A stretch of DNA of 64,000 nucleotides, from contig NZ_FCOI02000007.1 in assembly GCF_001544795.2 (NCBI RefSeq), positions 62,001 through 126,000 of the forward strand. The letters are read 5' to 3'. The stretch is from Caballeronia temeraria. GTDB lineage: Bacteria; Pseudomonadota; Gammaproteobacteria; Burkholderiales; Burkholderiaceae. The notes under the pieces are model-generated. The model ran no database searches. It saw nothing but the letters and a program-made list of their open reading frames with translations, and was not told where the DNA came from. Shown in pieces: positions 28,910 through 39,196 of this stretch (positions within the stretch are counted from its first letter, which is position 1; each line of letters starts with the position of its first letter). The position numbers were made by a program, and so were the translations under genes.

Positions 28910-29887
28910 ATGCAGCGCGGTGTGATGTACGGAATGGCGGCGGGAGCGATCTGGGGCTTCATCTTTCTCGCGCCACGGCTTTTGCCGGATTTTTCGCCGC
29001 TGACGCTCTCCGTCGGACGCTATCTGATGTACGGCGCCGTGTCGCTCGCGGTTGCGCTTCCGTTCGCGCGGCGGCTCGCGGCGAAGCTCACGCGCGCCGA
29101 TTTCATCGCGCTCGTGAAGCTCGCCCTGGTCGGCAACCTGCTCTACTACATGCTCCTCGCGAGCGCGGTGCAGCTCGTGGGCGTCGCGCCTTCGTCGCTG
29201 ATCGTCGGGATTTTGCCCGTCACCGTCACGCTCGCCGGCCGGCGCGATCACGGCGCGGTCGACCTCAGGCGGCTCATCGGGCCGCTGTCCCTCGTGCTGG
29301 CGGGCATCGCCTGCATCAATCTCGACGTGTTCAGCGACGTGCTCTCGCCCGGCGGCGGCGAACACGCGACGAGCGTGCTCACGCGCCTCGCCGGTCTAGG
29401 TTGCGCGCTGGGTGCGCTCGCGTCGTGGACGTGGTACGCGGTCGTCAACGCGCGCTATCTGCAATCGAATCGTCACTTCGACGGCAACGAGTGGTCCGTG
29501 CTGTGGGGCATCGTGACGGGCCTGCTCGGTGTCGCGCTCGGCGCGATCGTCTGGATGCTGCCCGCGGGCACTGTGCAGGCGAGCCTGCCGGCGTCGCGCT
29601 GGCACTTATTCTGGATCGTGTGTTTTGCGCTCGCGACGGGCGGCTCGTGGCTCGGCAACATGCTGTGGAATGCGGCGGCCAAGCGCCTGCCGCTCACGCT
29701 GTCCGGCCAGATGATCGTGTTCGAGACGCTCTTCGCCCTGCTCTACGCCTTCGTCTACGACGACCGCTGGCCGCGCACGCCCGAAGTGCTCGCCATCGTG
29801 CTGCTGCTCGTCGGCGTGATCTGGTCGGTCAGGCAGCATACGCTGGAGCCGGCGCCCGCCGCGGCGAAGGAAGCGCCCGCGCACTGA
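28910..29887 (+). CDS. DMT superfamily transporter (EamA family)
   Basis: 325 residues with about ten hydrophobic segments arranged as two EamA repeats. The opening MYGMAAGAIWGFIFLAPRLL and the loop after SAVQLVGVAPSSLIVGILPV are typical. Members export or import small metabolites such as amino acids; the substrate here cannot be inferred. AGGAGA precedes the ATG at 28910. The gene is divergent from guaB and ends only 7 bases before the end of convergent rnfH. Confidence 0.85.
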   Translation: MQRGVMYGMAAGAIWGFIFLAPRLLPDFSPLTLSVGRYLMYGAVSLAVALPFARRLAAKLTRADFIALVKLALVGNLLYYMLLASAVQLVGVAPSSLIVGILPVTVTLAGRRDHGAVDLRRLIGPLSLVLAGIACINLDVFSDVLSPGGGEHATSVLTRLAGLGCALGALASWTWYAVVNARYLQSNRHFDGNEWSVLWGIVTGLLGVALGAIVWMLPAGTVQASLPASRWHLFWIVCFALATGGSWLGNMLWNAAAKRLPLTLSGQMIVFETLFALLYAFVYDDRWPRTPEVLAIVLLLVGVIWSVRQHTLEPAPAAAKEAPAH

Positions 29888-29894
29888 ACGCGCT

Positions 29895-30218
29895 TCAGCG
29901 CGAATCCTTCGACTGCCACTTGCGCCCTTCGATGGAACCCGCCTTGCGCGCCTTGTCGACGCGCCGCTGGCGCGCGGCCTTCGGATCCACCTTCAGCGGC
30001 CGGTAAATCTCCACGCGGTCGAAGTCGGCGAGCACCGCGTCGAGCGGCCTCGGCTTGCCGAACACGCCGACCTTCTGCGTCGTCAGATCGATGTCCCGAT
30101 GCGCGAGCAGCACGCCGCTCGCTTCGATCGCATCACGCACCGTCGCGCCCTCGCGCAGATCGACGCGCTTCAGGAACGCGCCATCGGGCAGGCCGTAGCA
30201 CACGTCGATATGCATCAT
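29895..30218 (-). CDS. rnfH: RnfH family ubiquitin-fold protein
   Basis: 107 residues, small beta-grasp protein of the RnfH/UPF0125 family. Recognisable parts are MHIDVCYGLPDGAFLKRVDL near the start and FDRVEIYRPLKVDPKAARQR near the end. The C-terminal tail is strongly basic. The role is not established; it is nearly always next to ratA and smpB. ATG 30218 overlaps the ratA stop as ATGA; the next codon is also ATG. Confidence 0.9.
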   Translation of the reverse strand: MMHIDVCYGLPDGAFLKRVDLREGATVRDAIEASGVLLAHRDIDLTTQKVGVFGKPRPLDAVLADFDRVEIYRPLKVDPKAARQRRVDKARKAGSIEGRKWQSKDSR

Positions 30219-30652
30219 GGCTTGCCGTAGCGCTGGTCCGCGCGCTTCACGAAGGAATCGACGAAGGTATTGGCGATATGGCTGAACACCGGCCCGATGA
30301 GCTTCTCGAGAATCACGTTCGAGAATTCGTAGTGCAGCGCGAATTCGATCTTGCAGGCATCCGCGCGCAGCGGCGTGAAGCGCCAATAACCGGTGAACTT
30401 CTTGAAAGGGCCGCTCAGGAACTCCATATCGATATTGGTCGGACGCTTTTGCACGTTGCGCGTCGCGAAATGCTGCTTGATACCCTTGAAGCTGATGTCG
30501 ATCTTGGCTTCCATGCCGTTTTCGTCCTGGCGGCCGATTTCGACGCCGCCGCACCAGGGCAGGAAATTGGGGTAGTCGGCGACATCGGTGACGAGGTCGA
30601 ACATTTCTTCCGCTGAATGGCGGATCAATACGGTTTTCTGGACGTCTGCCAT
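30215..30652 (-). CDS. ratA: RatA family START-domain protein (COQ10-like)
   Basis: 145 residues. The START/polyketide cyclase-like fold is indicated by SAEEMFDLVTDVADYPNFLPWC and the C-terminal helix GPVFSHIANTFVDSFVKRAD. Homologues are called RatA, reported to bind the 50S subunit, and are related to ubiquinone-binding COQ10. Which role applies here is not clear. The ATG at 30652 was chosen over an upstream in-frame start. It is divergent from smpB and overlaps rnfH by 4 bases, the conserved arrangement. Confidence 0.9.
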   Translation of the reverse strand: MADVQKTVLIRHSAEEMFDLVTDVADYPNFLPWCGGVEIGRQDENGMEAKIDISFKGIKQHFATRNVQKRPTNIDMEFLSGPFKKFTGYWRFTPLRADACKIEFALHYEFSNVILEKLIGPVFSHIANTFVDSFVKRADQRYGKP

Positions 30653-30771
30653 ATAGGGCGCAGCGGTGGCTGAATTGGGCGGCAACGCGCAAGAGAACGA
30701 GGCATCGGTTCGAACGTAAGCCGGCGCGCTGCTAAAATCAGGATTTTAAACGAGTTGGGCACTTTCCATTC

Positions 30772-31221
30772 ATGAGCATCATCGACAACAGAAAAGCCTT
30801 CTTCGATTACTTCGTCGAAGAGCGCTACGAAGCGGGTCTCGTGCTCGAGGGCTGGGAAGTCAAGGCGCTGCGTGCAGGCCGCGGGCAGATCAAGGAAGGC
30901 TACGTCGTGATCAAGAACGGCGAACTGTTTCTGATCGGCACGCACATCAGCCCGCTGCCCGAAGCATCGAAATTCGCCAATCTGGATCCGGTGCGCACGC
31001 GCAAGCTGCTGCTGCATCGCGACCAGATCGACAAGCTCATCGGCAAGGTCGAGCAGCGCGGGCATACGCTCGTGCCGCTCAACTTCCATTACAAGGACGG
31101 CCGCGTGAAATGCGAAATCGGCCTTGCGAAGGGCAAGAAGCTGCACGACAAGCGCGAGACCGAAAAGAAGCGCGACTGGGAACGCGAGCGCGCGCGGCTG
31201 ATGCGCTCGGCTTCGCACTGA
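30772..31221 (+). CDS. smpB: tmRNA-binding protein SmpB
   Basis: 149 residues, normal length. The OB-fold core includes [20 protein letters not shown] and [20 protein letters not shown], and the basic tail [19 protein letters not shown] enters the decoding centre. SmpB delivers tmRNA to stalled ribosomes. A TAAAAT-like -10 lies near 30735. A strong terminator follows. Confidence 0.97.
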   Translation: MSIIDNRKAFFDYFVEERYEAGLVLEGWEVKALRAGRGQIKEGYVVIKNGELFLIGTHISPLPEASKFANLDPVRTRKLLLHRDQIDKLIGKVEQRGHTLVPLNFHYKDGRVKCEIGLAKGKKLHDKRETEKKRDWERERARLMRSASH

Positions 31222-31246
31222 GCCGTGCGCGGAGAGCCGTCAATCG

Positions 31247-31276
31247 AAACGGGGCGCTCTTTAGCGCCCCGTTTTG
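31247..31276. terminator. Bidirectional terminator between smpB and the SPFH gene
   Basis: AAACGGGGCGCT (31247-31258) pairs with AGCGCCCCGTTT (31263-31274) over a CTTT loop. Flanking A and T runs on both sides let it serve smpB and the convergent SPFH protein gene, which ends at 31279. Confidence 0.88.
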
Positions 31277-31278
31277 CT

Positions 31279-32211
31279 TCAGCTCTTCTTGATGAGGCCG
31301 CCGCCCTCGCCCTTCACGATCGCGAGCGCCGACGCGATCATCGTGCTCATGTCGGACATGTTGCCCGGCACGATCAGCGTGTTGCCCTGCTTCGCAAGAT
31401 TGCCGAACGCGCCGACATACTGCTCCGCGACCTTCAGATTCACGGCTTCCATGCCGCCCGTCGTCTGGATCGCGGCGCCGATTTTCTCGATGGCCTGCGC
31501 GTTCGCTTCCGCCACCGCGAGAATCGCGGCGGCTGCGCCCTGCGCCTGATTGATCGCCGCCTGCCGTTCGCCTTCCGACTTCTGGATCGCCGCCTCGCGC
31601 GCGCCCGACGCCAGATTGATCTGCTCCTGCCTGCGTCCTTCCGACGCGGCGATCAACGCGCGCTTCTCCCGCTCGGCGGTGATCTGCGCCTGCATCGCGT
31701 GGAGGATTTCCTTCGGCGGCGTGAGATCCTTGATCTCGTAGCGCAGCACCTTCACGCCCCAGTTCGACGCGGCTTCGTCGAGCGCATTGACGATGCTCTG
31801 GTTGATGAAGTCGCGCTCCTCGAACGTTTTGTCCAGCTCCAGCTTGCCGATGACCGAACGCAGCGTAGTCTGCGACAACTGCGTGATCGCGAACACGAAA
31901 TTGCTCGATCCGTACGAGGCTTTCATCGCGTCGGTGACCTGGAAGTACAGCACGCCGTCGACCTGAAGCTGCGTGTTGTCGCGCGTGATACAGACCTGGC
32001 TCGGCACTTCGAGCGGAATCTCCTTGAGCACATGCTTGTAGGCGATCCGGTCGATGAACGGCAGCACGATATTCAGCCCCGGCGTGAGCGTCGCGTGATA
32101 GCGGCCGAGCCGCTCCAGCACCCAGGCGTGCTGCTGCGGAACGATCTTGACCGTTTTCGTCACGATCACGATCGCGATGACGAGCACGATAAGGGCAAAG
32201 TACATAGACAT
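31279..32211 (-). CDS. SPFH/band 7 (stomatin-like) membrane protein, QmcA type
   Basis: 310 residues. One N-terminal membrane segment (about residues 4-22) is followed by the SPFH domain (PQQHAWVLERLGRYHATLTP, then IPLEVPSQVCITRDN) and a long Ala/Glu/Gln-rich coiled coil with EGRRQEQINLASGAREAAIQ. Proteins of this type form large oligomers at the inner membrane. The NfeD-family gene is immediately upstream, the usual partner. It ends beside the smpB terminator. Confidence 0.88.
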   Translation of the reverse strand: MSMYFALIVLVIAIVIVTKTVKIVPQQHAWVLERLGRYHATLTPGLNIVLPFIDRIAYKHVLKEIPLEVPSQVCITRDNTQLQVDGVLYFQVTDAMKASYGSSNFVFAITQLSQTTLRSVIGKLELDKTFEERDFINQSIVNALDEAASNWGVKVLRYEIKDLTPPKEILHAMQAQITAEREKRALIAASEGRRQEQINLASGAREAAIQKSEGERQAAINQAQGAAAAILAVAEANAQAIEKIGAAIQTTGGMEAVNLKVAEQYVGAFGNLAKQGNTLIVPGNMSDMSTMIASALAIVKGEGGGLIKKS

Positions 32212-32230
32212 TATTTTTCTCCTTATAAGA

Positions 32231-32665
32231 CTAGCGTTTAGCCGCGACGATCAGCCGATTGCCGTCGAGCGCCGTGATGCGATAGAGCCGTGCGCCTTCG
32301 CTTTCGCCGGGCGCAAGTTCCACATCCCACTGCGCGCCGCGATACATGGCGCGCGCGTGACCGTCGCGCCATTGATCGACTTCCAGCGTCGCGCCGATGT
32401 CGAGATTCACGGCGGTATCGTGTGATGCATCATTGCGCCGCTTCCAGTTGCCGAAGCGCGAACGCCGCAGCACCGCCACCGCAATCAGCGCGATAACCGC
32501 AGCCGCGCCCATCTGGACATGCGGCATCGCGCCGAGCACGAAGGCGACGCCACCCGCGATCATGCCGATCGCGATCATGAGCAGATAGAACGTGCCGGTA
32601 AACAACTCCGCGACGATCAGCGCGCCCGCCGCGACCCACCAGATCAGCCCGCCCGTTTCCATCAT
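32231..32665 (-). CDS. NfeD family membrane protein
   Basis: 144 residues. Two or three membrane segments occupy the first ~70 residues (GLIWWVAAGALIVAELFTG, then MIAIGMIAGGVAFVLGAM), followed by a soluble OB-fold-like domain with IGATLEVDQW. NfeD short forms pair with SPFH proteins to organise membrane quality control. Two adjacent ATG codons start it; the first (32665) follows GGAG. The partner SPFH gene begins 19 bases after its stop. Confidence 0.87.
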   Translation of the reverse strand: MMETGGLIWWVAAGALIVAELFTGTFYLLMIAIGMIAGGVAFVLGAMPHVQMGAAAVIALIAVAVLRRSRFGNWKRRNDASHDTAVNLDIGATLEVDQWRDGHARAMYRGAQWDVELAPGESEGARLYRITALDGNRLIVAAKR

Positions 32666-32676
32666 CGGTCTCCAAA

Positions 32677-32710
32677 CGAAAACACCCCGGAGAGGTCCGG
32701 GGTGTTTTTT
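32677..32710 (-). terminator. Terminator of ppsA
   Basis: AAAACACCCCGG (32679-32690) pairs with CCGGGGTGTTTT (32697-32708). Read on the minus strand the hairpin comes 50 bases after the ppsA stop and is followed by TTTT. The upstream side is T-rich on the + strand too, so it works in either direction. It insulates ppsA from the nfeD gene. Confidence 0.88.
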
Positions 32711-32759
32711 ATATCACGCTGCACCAATCCGAAAGCAAGTGGAAAGGTGCGTCATCAAC

Positions 32760-35177
32760 TCATTTTGACAATGTCTTAGCGAGTTGCTGCCACGTGGCGA
32801 TGATCGTGTCCGGATTGAGCGACATCGACTCGATGCCCTGCTTCGCGAGCCACTCGGCAAGGTCCGGATGGTCCGACGGACCCTGACCGCAAATGCCGAC
32901 GTACTTGTTCAGCCTCAGACACGTCTCGATGGCGCGCTTCAACATGAATTGCACCGCCTCGTCGCGCTCGTCGAAGTCCGCTGCGAGCAGCTCCATGCCG
33001 GAATCGCGGTCCAGGCCGAGCGTCAGTTGCGTCAGGTCGTTCGAGCCGATCGAGAAGCCGTCGAAGCGCTCCAGGAACTGCTCGGCGAGAATCGCATTGG
33101 ACGGCACCTCGCACATCATCACGAGCTTGAGGTCGTTCTTGCCGCGCTCGAGGCCGAACTTCTTCAGCAGTTCGACCACGCGATCCGCCTGCTTCAGCGT
33201 ACGCACGAACGGCACCATGATCTGCACGTTGTCCAGACCCATTTCCTCGCGCACCTTCTTCAGCGCGATGCATTCCATGTGGAACGCCTCGGCGAAGTCT
33301 TCCGCGATGTAGCGCGACGCGCCACGGAAACCGAGCATCGGATTTTCTTCGTCCGGCTCGTAGCGCGAACCGCCGATCAGCTTCTTGTACTCGTTCGACT
33401 TGAAGTCCGACAGACGCACGATGACGGGCTTCGGATAGAACGCCGCCGCAATCGTGGCGATGCCTTCCGTCAGCTTGTCGACGTAGAACGCGCGCGGCGA
33501 CGCGTGACCGCGCGCGACGCTCTCGACCGCTTTCTTCAGATCGGCGTCGACGTTCGGGTACTCCAGAATCGCCTTCGGATGCACGCCGATGTTGTTGTTG
33601 ATGATGAATTCCAGTCGCGCCAGACCGACGCCCGCGTTCGGCAACTGCGCGAAGTCGAACGCGAGTTGCGGATTGCCGACGTTCATCATGATCTTGACCG
33701 GAATCTTCGGCAGTTCGCCACGCTGCACTTCGGTCACTTCGGTTTCGAGCAGGCCGTCGTAGATCTTGCCTTCGTCGCCTTCCGCGCAAGAAACCGTGAC
33801 CAGCGCGCCGTCCTTCAGGATGTCCGTAGCGTCGCCGCAGCCGACGACCGCCGGCACACCCAGCTCACGCGCGATGATCGCCGCGTGGCAGGTACGGCCT
33901 CCGCGATTCGTCACGATCGCCGATGCGCGCTTCATCACCGGTTCCCAGTTCGGATCGGTCATGTCGGCGACGAGCACGTCGCCCGGCTGCACGCGTTCCA
34001 TTTCCGACGGATCGTGGATCACGCGCACCGGACCCGCGCCGATCTTCTGGCCGATCGCGCGGCCGGTCGCCAGCACGTTCGACTGGCCCTTCAGCTTGAA
34101 GCGCATCTCGGCCTTGCCGGACGCCTGGCTCTTCACGGTCTCCGGACGCGCCTGGAGAATGAACAGCTTGCCGTCGCGGCCGTCCTTGCCCCACTCGATG
34201 TCCATCGGACGCTGATAGTGCTTCTCGATGATCACCGCGTACTTCGCCAGCTCGATCACGTCTTCGTCGGTGATCGAGAAACGGTTGCGCTGCTCGTGCG
34301 GCACGTCGACGGTCTTCACGCGGCCCGGCTCGCCCGGCTTCGTGAATTCCATCTTGATGAGCTTGGAGCCGATGGAGCGGCGGATGATCGGATACTTGCC
34401 CTGTTCGAGCGTGGTCTTGAAGACGTGGAACTCGTCCGGATTCACCGCGCCCTGCACGACGGTTTCACCGAGACCGTAGCTCGACGTAATGAACACGGTT
34501 TCCTTGAAGCCCGATTCCGTGTCGATGGTGAACATCACGCCCGCCGCGCCGACGTCCGAGCGGACCATGCGCTGCACACCCGCCGACAACGCGACTTCAG
34601 CATGCGTGAAGCCCTTGTGGACGCGATAGGAAATGGCGCGGTCGTTATAGAGCGACGCGAACACGTGCTTCATGCGATCGAGGACGTCCTCGATGCCGAC
34701 CACGTTCAGATAGCTCTCCTGCTGGCCCGCGAACGATGCGTCGGGCAAGTCCTCGGCGGTCGCGGACGAGCGCACGGCGAACGAAAGCTCTTCGGGCGAG
34801 CTGCTCTGGAGCACCTCGAAACCGCGGCGGATTTCGTCTTCGAGACGCGGTTGCATCGGCGCGTCGACGATCCACTGGCGGATTTCCTTGCCGCACTCGG
34901 CCAGCGCCTTCACGTCGTCGACGTCGAGCGTCTCGAGACGCTTGGCGATGCGATCCGTGAGATCGTTGTGCTGGAGGAAGTCGCGGAATGCGAGCGCGGT
35001 CGTGGCAAAGCCCGTCGGCACACGAACGCCGGCTTCGGAAAGCTGGCTGATCATTTCGCCGAGCGACGCATTCTTGCCACCGACGATTTCCACGTCGGTC
35101 ATTCGCAACTGCTCGAATGGAACTACATACGCCTGATCCTTTGCGACATCTTTCGCAACATTGACTGCGTTAGTCAT
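32760..35177 (-). CDS. ppsA: Phosphoenolpyruvate synthase
   Basis: 805 residues, normal length. The N-terminal ATP-grasp-like domain starts at [15 protein letters not shown], the phosphohistidine motif is [15 protein letters not shown], and the C-terminal barrel has [19 protein letters not shown] and the catalytic-cysteine region [11 protein letters not shown]. It converts pyruvate and ATP to PEP, AMP and phosphate for gluconeogenesis. It is divergent from ppsR, whose product switches PpsA by threonine phosphorylation near the catalytic histidine. Confidence 0.98.
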   Translation of the reverse strand: MTNAVNVAKDVAKDQAYVVPFEQLRMTDVEIVGGKNASLGEMISQLSEAGVRVPTGFATTALAFRDFLQHNDLTDRIAKRLETLDVDDVKALAECGKEIRQWIVDAPMQPRLEDEIRRGFEVLQSSSPEELSFAVRSSATAEDLPDASFAGQQESYLNVVGIEDVLDRMKHVFASLYNDRAISYRVHKGFTHAEVALSAGVQRMVRSDVGAAGVMFTIDTESGFKETVFITSSYGLGETVVQGAVNPDEFHVFKTTLEQGKYPIIRRSIGSKLIKMEFTKPGEPGRVKTVDVPHEQRNRFSITDEDVIELAKYAVIIEKHYQRPMDIEWGKDGRDGKLFILQARPETVKSQASGKAEMRFKLKGQSNVLATGRAIGQKIGAGPVRVIHDPSEMERVQPGDVLVADMTDPNWEPVMKRASAIVTNRGGRTCHAAIIARELGVPAVVGCGDATDILKDGALVTVSCAEGDEGKIYDGLLETEVTEVQRGELPKIPVKIMMNVGNPQLAFDFAQLPNAGVGLARLEFIINNNIGVHPKAILEYPNVDADLKKAVESVARGHASPRAFYVDKLTEGIATIAAAFYPKPVIVRLSDFKSNEYKKLIGGSRYEPDEENPMLGFRGASRYIAEDFAEAFHMECIALKKVREEMGLDNVQIMVPFVRTLKQADRVVELLKKFGLERGKNDLKLVMMCEVPSNAILAEQFLERFDGFSIGSNDLTQLTLGLDRDSGMELLAADFDERDEAVQFMLKRAIETCLRLNKYVGICGQGPSDHPDLAEWLAKQGIESMSLNPDTIIATWQQLAKTLSK

Positions 35178-35697
35178 ACAAGCCCCTAAGGTGGATGGAA
35201 TTCACGATCGCACGAGTGGGCTCACATGCGCGGGCGCTCATTGGAAGCGCCGGCGCATCTCGTACAACCTGTTTGATAAATCATCGGGGAAGCCGCGCCC
35301 GCGAGAACCGGGGCACGTCAAAAAAGAAGCGGGACACGTCTGAAATCTGCTCGAAAACGTGGATCTATGTAACGAAAAGCCACGAAACGACCGCGATTTG
35401 ACGAAAATCCGATTCAATTTCTCCGCAATTGCTTATCGAACAGGTTGCCGCTATTCTACCTTGCCGCATTTCAAAATTGTTTTCGGCGGGGCAGTCGTTC
35501 TACGGCAAAACCGAGGTCTTTCGCGCCTGATCGTGGGCCTACCCACACCCAGGCATTCAGGCTCGGTCCACTTCGGGTCGACTGCTGCCCGCCAGCGGTC
35601 AGCTACCTTAACACAGGTTTTTCCGGCGTCCGTGCTTTCGCGCTGCGGCTGTCAGCGTTCGAGCACCTTCGCTACAACTCGTTCCCTCTTTTCGCCG
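35178..35697. promoter_or_regulatory. ppsA-ppsR divergent intergenic region
   Basis: 520 bases separate the two start codons. The ppsR reading frame stays open upstream, but that part has no family similarity and is not counted as coding. The region is less GC-rich than the genes (for example 35340-35470). No hairpin, repeat or confident promoter box could be named. Confidence 0.4.
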
Positions 35698-36516
35698 ATG
35701 CCGCCTTCCGTATTCATCGTTTCCGACGGGACCGGGATCACTGCCGAAACCTTCGCGCATTCGATCCTCGCCCAGTTCGACCAAAAATTCCGGCTCGTGC
35801 GCGTGCCGTTCGTCGATTCGATCGACAAGGCCTACGCGACCGTCGAAAAGATCAACGAGGTCGTGGAGCTCGATGGCCGCCGGCCGATCGTGTTCACGAC
35901 GCTCGTCGACAGCGCGTCGAATGAAGTCGTCAAAGGCTGCAACGCGCTCGTGCTCGACATGTTCCAGACCTTCATCGAGCCGCTCGAACACGAACTGGAA
36001 CTGAAGTCGACGCACGCAATGGGCCGCGTGCACCAGAACGCCGATACCGAGGAATACAAGAACCGCATCGAGGCGATCAACTTCTCGCTCGCGCACGACG
36101 ACGGCCAGTCCAACCGCAATCTCGCCGACGCCGATGTCATTCTCGTCGGCGTATCGCGCAGCGGCAAAACGCCGACGAGTCTTTATCTCGCGATGCAATA
36201 CGGCGTGAAGGCGGCGAACTATCCGCTGATTCCCGAGGACTTCGAGCGCGGCAAGCTGCCCACGCCGCTGCTCGAGCATCGGACGAAGATGTTCGGTTTG
36301 TCGATCGATCCGCAGCGGCTCGCCGAAATCCGCAACGAGCGCCGGCCGGGCAGCAAGTACGCGGCGCTCGAAAACTGCCGCTACGAGATCAACGAAGCGG
36401 AAATGATGATGAAGCGCGAAGGCATCAAGTGGCTTTCGTCGACGCACAAGTCGATCGAGGAAATCGCGACGACGATCCTGCAGGAAGTCAAGCCGGAGCG
36501 GCCTTCCTACTATTGA
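35698..36516 (+). CDS. ppsR: PEP synthase regulatory protein (bifunctional kinase/pyrophosphorylase)
   Basis: 272 residues of the DUF299/PPSR family. It opens [20 protein letters not shown] and has the P-loop [15 protein letters not shown] (from residue 151). It inactivates PpsA by ADP-dependent phosphorylation and reactivates it by phosphate-dependent removal. The ATG at 35698 matches the family N-terminus, though no strong ribosome binding site is visible. Its stop is 6 bases from the end of the convergent RNA methyltransferase gene. Confidence 0.95.
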   Translation: MPPSVFIVSDGTGITAETFAHSILAQFDQKFRLVRVPFVDSIDKAYATVEKINEVVELDGRRPIVFTTLVDSASNEVVKGCNALVLDMFQTFIEPLEHELELKSTHAMGRVHQNADTEEYKNRIEAINFSLAHDDGQSNRNLADADVILVGVSRSGKTPTSLYLAMQYGVKAANYPLIPEDFERGKLPTPLLEHRTKMFGLSIDPQRLAEIRNERRPGSKYAALENCRYEINEAEMMMKREGIKWLSSTHKSIEEIATTILQEVKPERPSYY

Positions 36517-36522
36517 CGGCGC

Positions 36523-37299
36523 TCAGCGCTGCTGGCGGCACTGCTCGAAAAGACAGATTGCCGCCGCGGCCGCCACGTTCAGCGATTCCATGCCGCCCGG
36601 CTGCGGAATTGTCACGCGATGCGTCACCGCGTCGCGCCAGATTTGCGACACGCCCGCCCCTTCGTTCCCAAACACCCAGGCCAGCGCACCCGACAGATCG
36701 CAGTCGTAGAGCGCGACCGCGCCGTGCGAATCCGTGATGGTCACAGGCGCATCGAGCCGCGCGATCAGATTCGTCGGCTCGACGTCTTCGAAAATGTCCA
36801 GCAGAAAATGCGCGCCCATACCCGAGCGCAGCACTTTCGACGACCACGCGTACGCCGTCCCCGGCGCGCAGAAAACACGCGCGATGCCCGCGGCCGCCGC
36901 GCTGCGCAGGATCGAGCCGACATTGCCGGCATCCTGGACGCCGTCGAGAATCACGCAGGTTTCGGCGACGCGCGCGGGCAGTTCGGCGTCGATCTTCTCG
37001 ACGAGCAAAAGCATGCCCACGCCATGCACGACGCTAGAAAGCTGCCCGAACAGCGCGTCCGGCAATACGACGACCCGCTTTTCCTCGATGCGCGCGACGA
37101 TTTCGCGCGCTTCTTCATGCGTGAGCGCGCCTTCGGTGACGACACAGGTTTCCGGCTGCCCCGCTGCATCGAGATACGCCGACGCCAGATGCAGCCCTTC
37201 GAGCAGCGCGTGGCCGCTTCTGCGCTGCTGCGCGGTCGAACCGGCGAGCGCCTTGATGCGCTTGTAGAGCGGGTTGTCCCGCGAAGTGATGGATTTCAC
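36523..37299 (-). CDS. TrmH/SpoU family RNA methyltransferase
   Basis: 258 residues. The N-terminal substrate-binding part starts VKSITSRDNPLYKRIKALA. The SpoU domain has the knot motifs VILDGVQDAGNVGSILRSA, WVFGNEGAGVS and IPQPGGMESLNVAAAAAI. It 2'-O-methylates a ribose in rRNA or tRNA; the target is not evident. The start is GTG at 37299, 17 bases after the rnhB stop. It is the last gene of the long envelope cluster. Confidence 0.9.
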   Translation of the reverse strand: MKSITSRDNPLYKRIKALAGSTAQQRRSGHALLEGLHLASAYLDAAGQPETCVVTEGALTHEEAREIVARIEEKRVVVLPDALFGQLSSVVHGVGMLLLVEKIDAELPARVAETCVILDGVQDAGNVGSILRSAAAAGIARVFCAPGTAYAWSSKVLRSGMGAHFLLDIFEDVEPTNLIARLDAPVTITDSHGAVALYDCDLSGALAWVFGNEGAGVSQIWRDAVTHRVTIPQPGGMESLNVAAAAAICLFEQCRQQR

Positions 37300-37316
37300 G
37301 TTGAATTGGATGCTGC

Positions 37317-38018
37317 TCAGAACGCGAGCGCGCCGGGATCGTCTTCGAGCGTCGCGGCAACCTGAAGCACTTCCGGCGCGACTTCGGGCAACACCGAGCC
37401 GAACAGGACATGCGCCTCGCGCACCGGCGCGAACGAACGCCGATGATGCTCACACGGTCCATGTTCGCGCAGCGCCTTCAGATGCTGAGGCGTGCCGTAA
37501 CCGGAATGCGTGGCGAAGCCGTACATCGGGAAGAGTTCATGCAGATCGACCAGCATGCGATCGCGCGTGACCTTCGCGAGAATCGACGCCGCCGAAATCT
37601 GCTTGATGAGCGCGTCGCCGCCGATCACGGCTTCGCTGCGGATGGAGAGCACCGGGCAGCGGTTGCCATCGACTTTCACGAGCGTCGGCGCGACCGACAG
37701 GCCTTCCACCGCGCGTTTCATCGCCAGCATGCTCGCGTGCAGGATATTGATGGTGTCGATTTCCTCGACGCTCGCCGACGCGATGCAAAACGCGAGCGCA
37801 CGATCGACGATCTTCTCGTACAACTCCTCGCGCCTTTTCGCGGTCAGCGCCTTCGAATCGTCGAGACCGTTGATGCGCGGCTTCGCGGGATCGAAGATCA
37901 CAGCCGCCGCCACGACCGGACCGGCCAGCGGACCGCGCCCCGCCTCGTCGACGCCACAGATGATGTCGAACGGCGAGCTGAAGTCGAGTCCTGCCTGAGC
38001 CGATGGTCTAGCGGCCAT
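37317..38018 (-). CDS. rnhB: Ribonuclease HII
   Basis: 233 residues. The active-site motif [14 protein letters not shown] (DEAGRG at residues 24-29) and later acidic residues identify it. It removes RNA from RNA-DNA hybrids, including single ribonucleotides in DNA. The ATG shares one base with the lpxB stop (TAATG). It follows lpxB as in many proteobacteria. Confidence 0.96.
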   Translation of the reverse strand: MAARPSAQAGLDFSSPFDIICGVDEAGRGPLAGPVVAAAVIFDPAKPRINGLDDSKALTAKRREELYEKIVDRALAFCIASASVEEIDTINILHASMLAMKRAVEGLSVAPTLVKVDGNRCPVLSIRSEAVIGGDALIKQISAASILAKVTRDRMLVDLHELFPMYGFATHSGYGTPQHLKALREHGPCEHHRRSFAPVREAHVLFGSVLPEVAPEVLQVAATLEDDPGALAF

Positions 38019-39184
38019 TACCGCGGCCTCCGCGTGTCAAGCACCCGCGCCACGGCCTCGGCGGCCTTTTGCGCCGTATTCTGGCGCAGCGCGATGTGCA
38101 TGTCGGTGAAGATTTCCGTCAGGGTACGGCGGTTGGCGTCGTCGTTCAACTGTTTCAGCGTCGCGTCGGCGAGCGCTTCGGGCGTCGCGAAATGCTGGAG
38201 GATTTCCGGCACGACAAAACGCCCCGCCAGAATGTTCGGCAAACCGACATACGGCAGATAACCCTGCCGCTTCATGATCTGCCCCGTCAGCCAGGGCACC
38301 TTGTACGAGATGACCATCGGCTTCTTGAGCAATGCTGCTTCGAGCGTCACCGTGCCGCTTTTTACGAGGATCGCGTCGGCGGCGGTCATCGCGGTTTGCG
38401 CGCGGCCATCGGTGATCGTCAGCGACAGATTCGGATGCGCGTCGACGAGCGGCTGCAGCAACTCGCGCAACGCCGGGTTCGCCGCGGGCACGAGAAAGCG
38501 CACGCTGGGCTCGCGAAGCTGCATCAGTTCCATCGCGTCGAAAAAGGTCGGACCGATCAGCGAAATTTCCGAGCGGCGGCTGCCCGGCAGCACGGCGATC
38601 ACCGGCCCGCCTTCCGCGATGCCGAGTTCGCGCCGCGCGCCCATCACGTCCGGTTCGAGCGGAATGTCGTCGGCGAGCGGATGGCCGACGTAGCTCGCCG
38701 CCACGCCCGACTTCGCCAGCAGCGCCGTTTCGAACGGAAACACGCACAGCATGTGATCGACCGCTTTCACGATCTTCTTGATGCGGCCGCCGCGCCACGC
38801 CCAGATCGACGGGCAGACGAAATGCACGGTCGGAATGCCCGCTTCGCGCAGGGGCTGTTCGAGACCGAAGTTGAAATCGGGCGCGTCCACGCCGATGAAC
38901 ACCGAGGGCGGCTCGGCCAGCAACTGACGCTTGATCTCGTTGCGGATGCCGAGAATCTCGGGAATATGCTTCAGCGCTTCGACGTAGCCGCGCACGGTCA
39001 GCTTGTCCATCGGCCAGTGCGCTTCGAAGCCCTCGGCCGTCATGCGCGGACCGCCGATGCCGCTATAACGCGTGCCTTCGGGAAGGGTCTGCCTGAGGCC
39101 CTTGAGCAGCGATGCCGCGAGCAGGTCGCCAGACGGCTCGCCCGCGACCATCGCGAGGCGTGGCGGATTGGTGATCAGGGTCAT
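38018..39184 (-). CDS. lpxB: Lipid-A-disaccharide synthase
   Basis: 388 residues of glycosyltransferase family 19. The start is followed by [19 protein letters not shown], with [15 protein letters not shown] and [16 protein letters not shown] ([19 protein letters not shown]) motifs. It joins UDP-diacylglucosamine and lipid X to make the lipid A disaccharide. It lies 12 bases after lpxA. Confidence 0.97.
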   Translation of the reverse strand: MTLITNPPRLAMVAGEPSGDLLAASLLKGLRQTLPEGTRYSGIGGPRMTAEGFEAHWPMDKLTVRGYVEALKHIPEILGIRNEIKRQLLAEPPSVFIGVDAPDFNFGLEQPLREAGIPTVHFVCPSIWAWRGGRIKKIVKAVDHMLCVFPFETALLAKSGVAASYVGHPLADDIPLEPDVMGARRELGIAEGGPVIAVLPGSRRSEISLIGPTFFDAMELMQLREPSVRFLVPAANPALRELLQPLVDAHPNLSLTITDGRAQTAMTAADAILVKSGTVTLEAALLKKPMVISYKVPWLTGQIMKRQGYLPYVGLPNILAGRFVVPEILQHFATPEALADATLKQLNDDANRRTLTEIFTDMHIALRQNTAQKAAEAVARVLDTRRPR

Positions 39185-39196
39185 CGGACAGCGGGT

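Noticed and set aside
35359..35697. 113-residue N-terminal extension of ppsR
   Set aside because: The extension has no resemblance to the PPSR family, and the ATG at 35698 gives the normal N-terminus.
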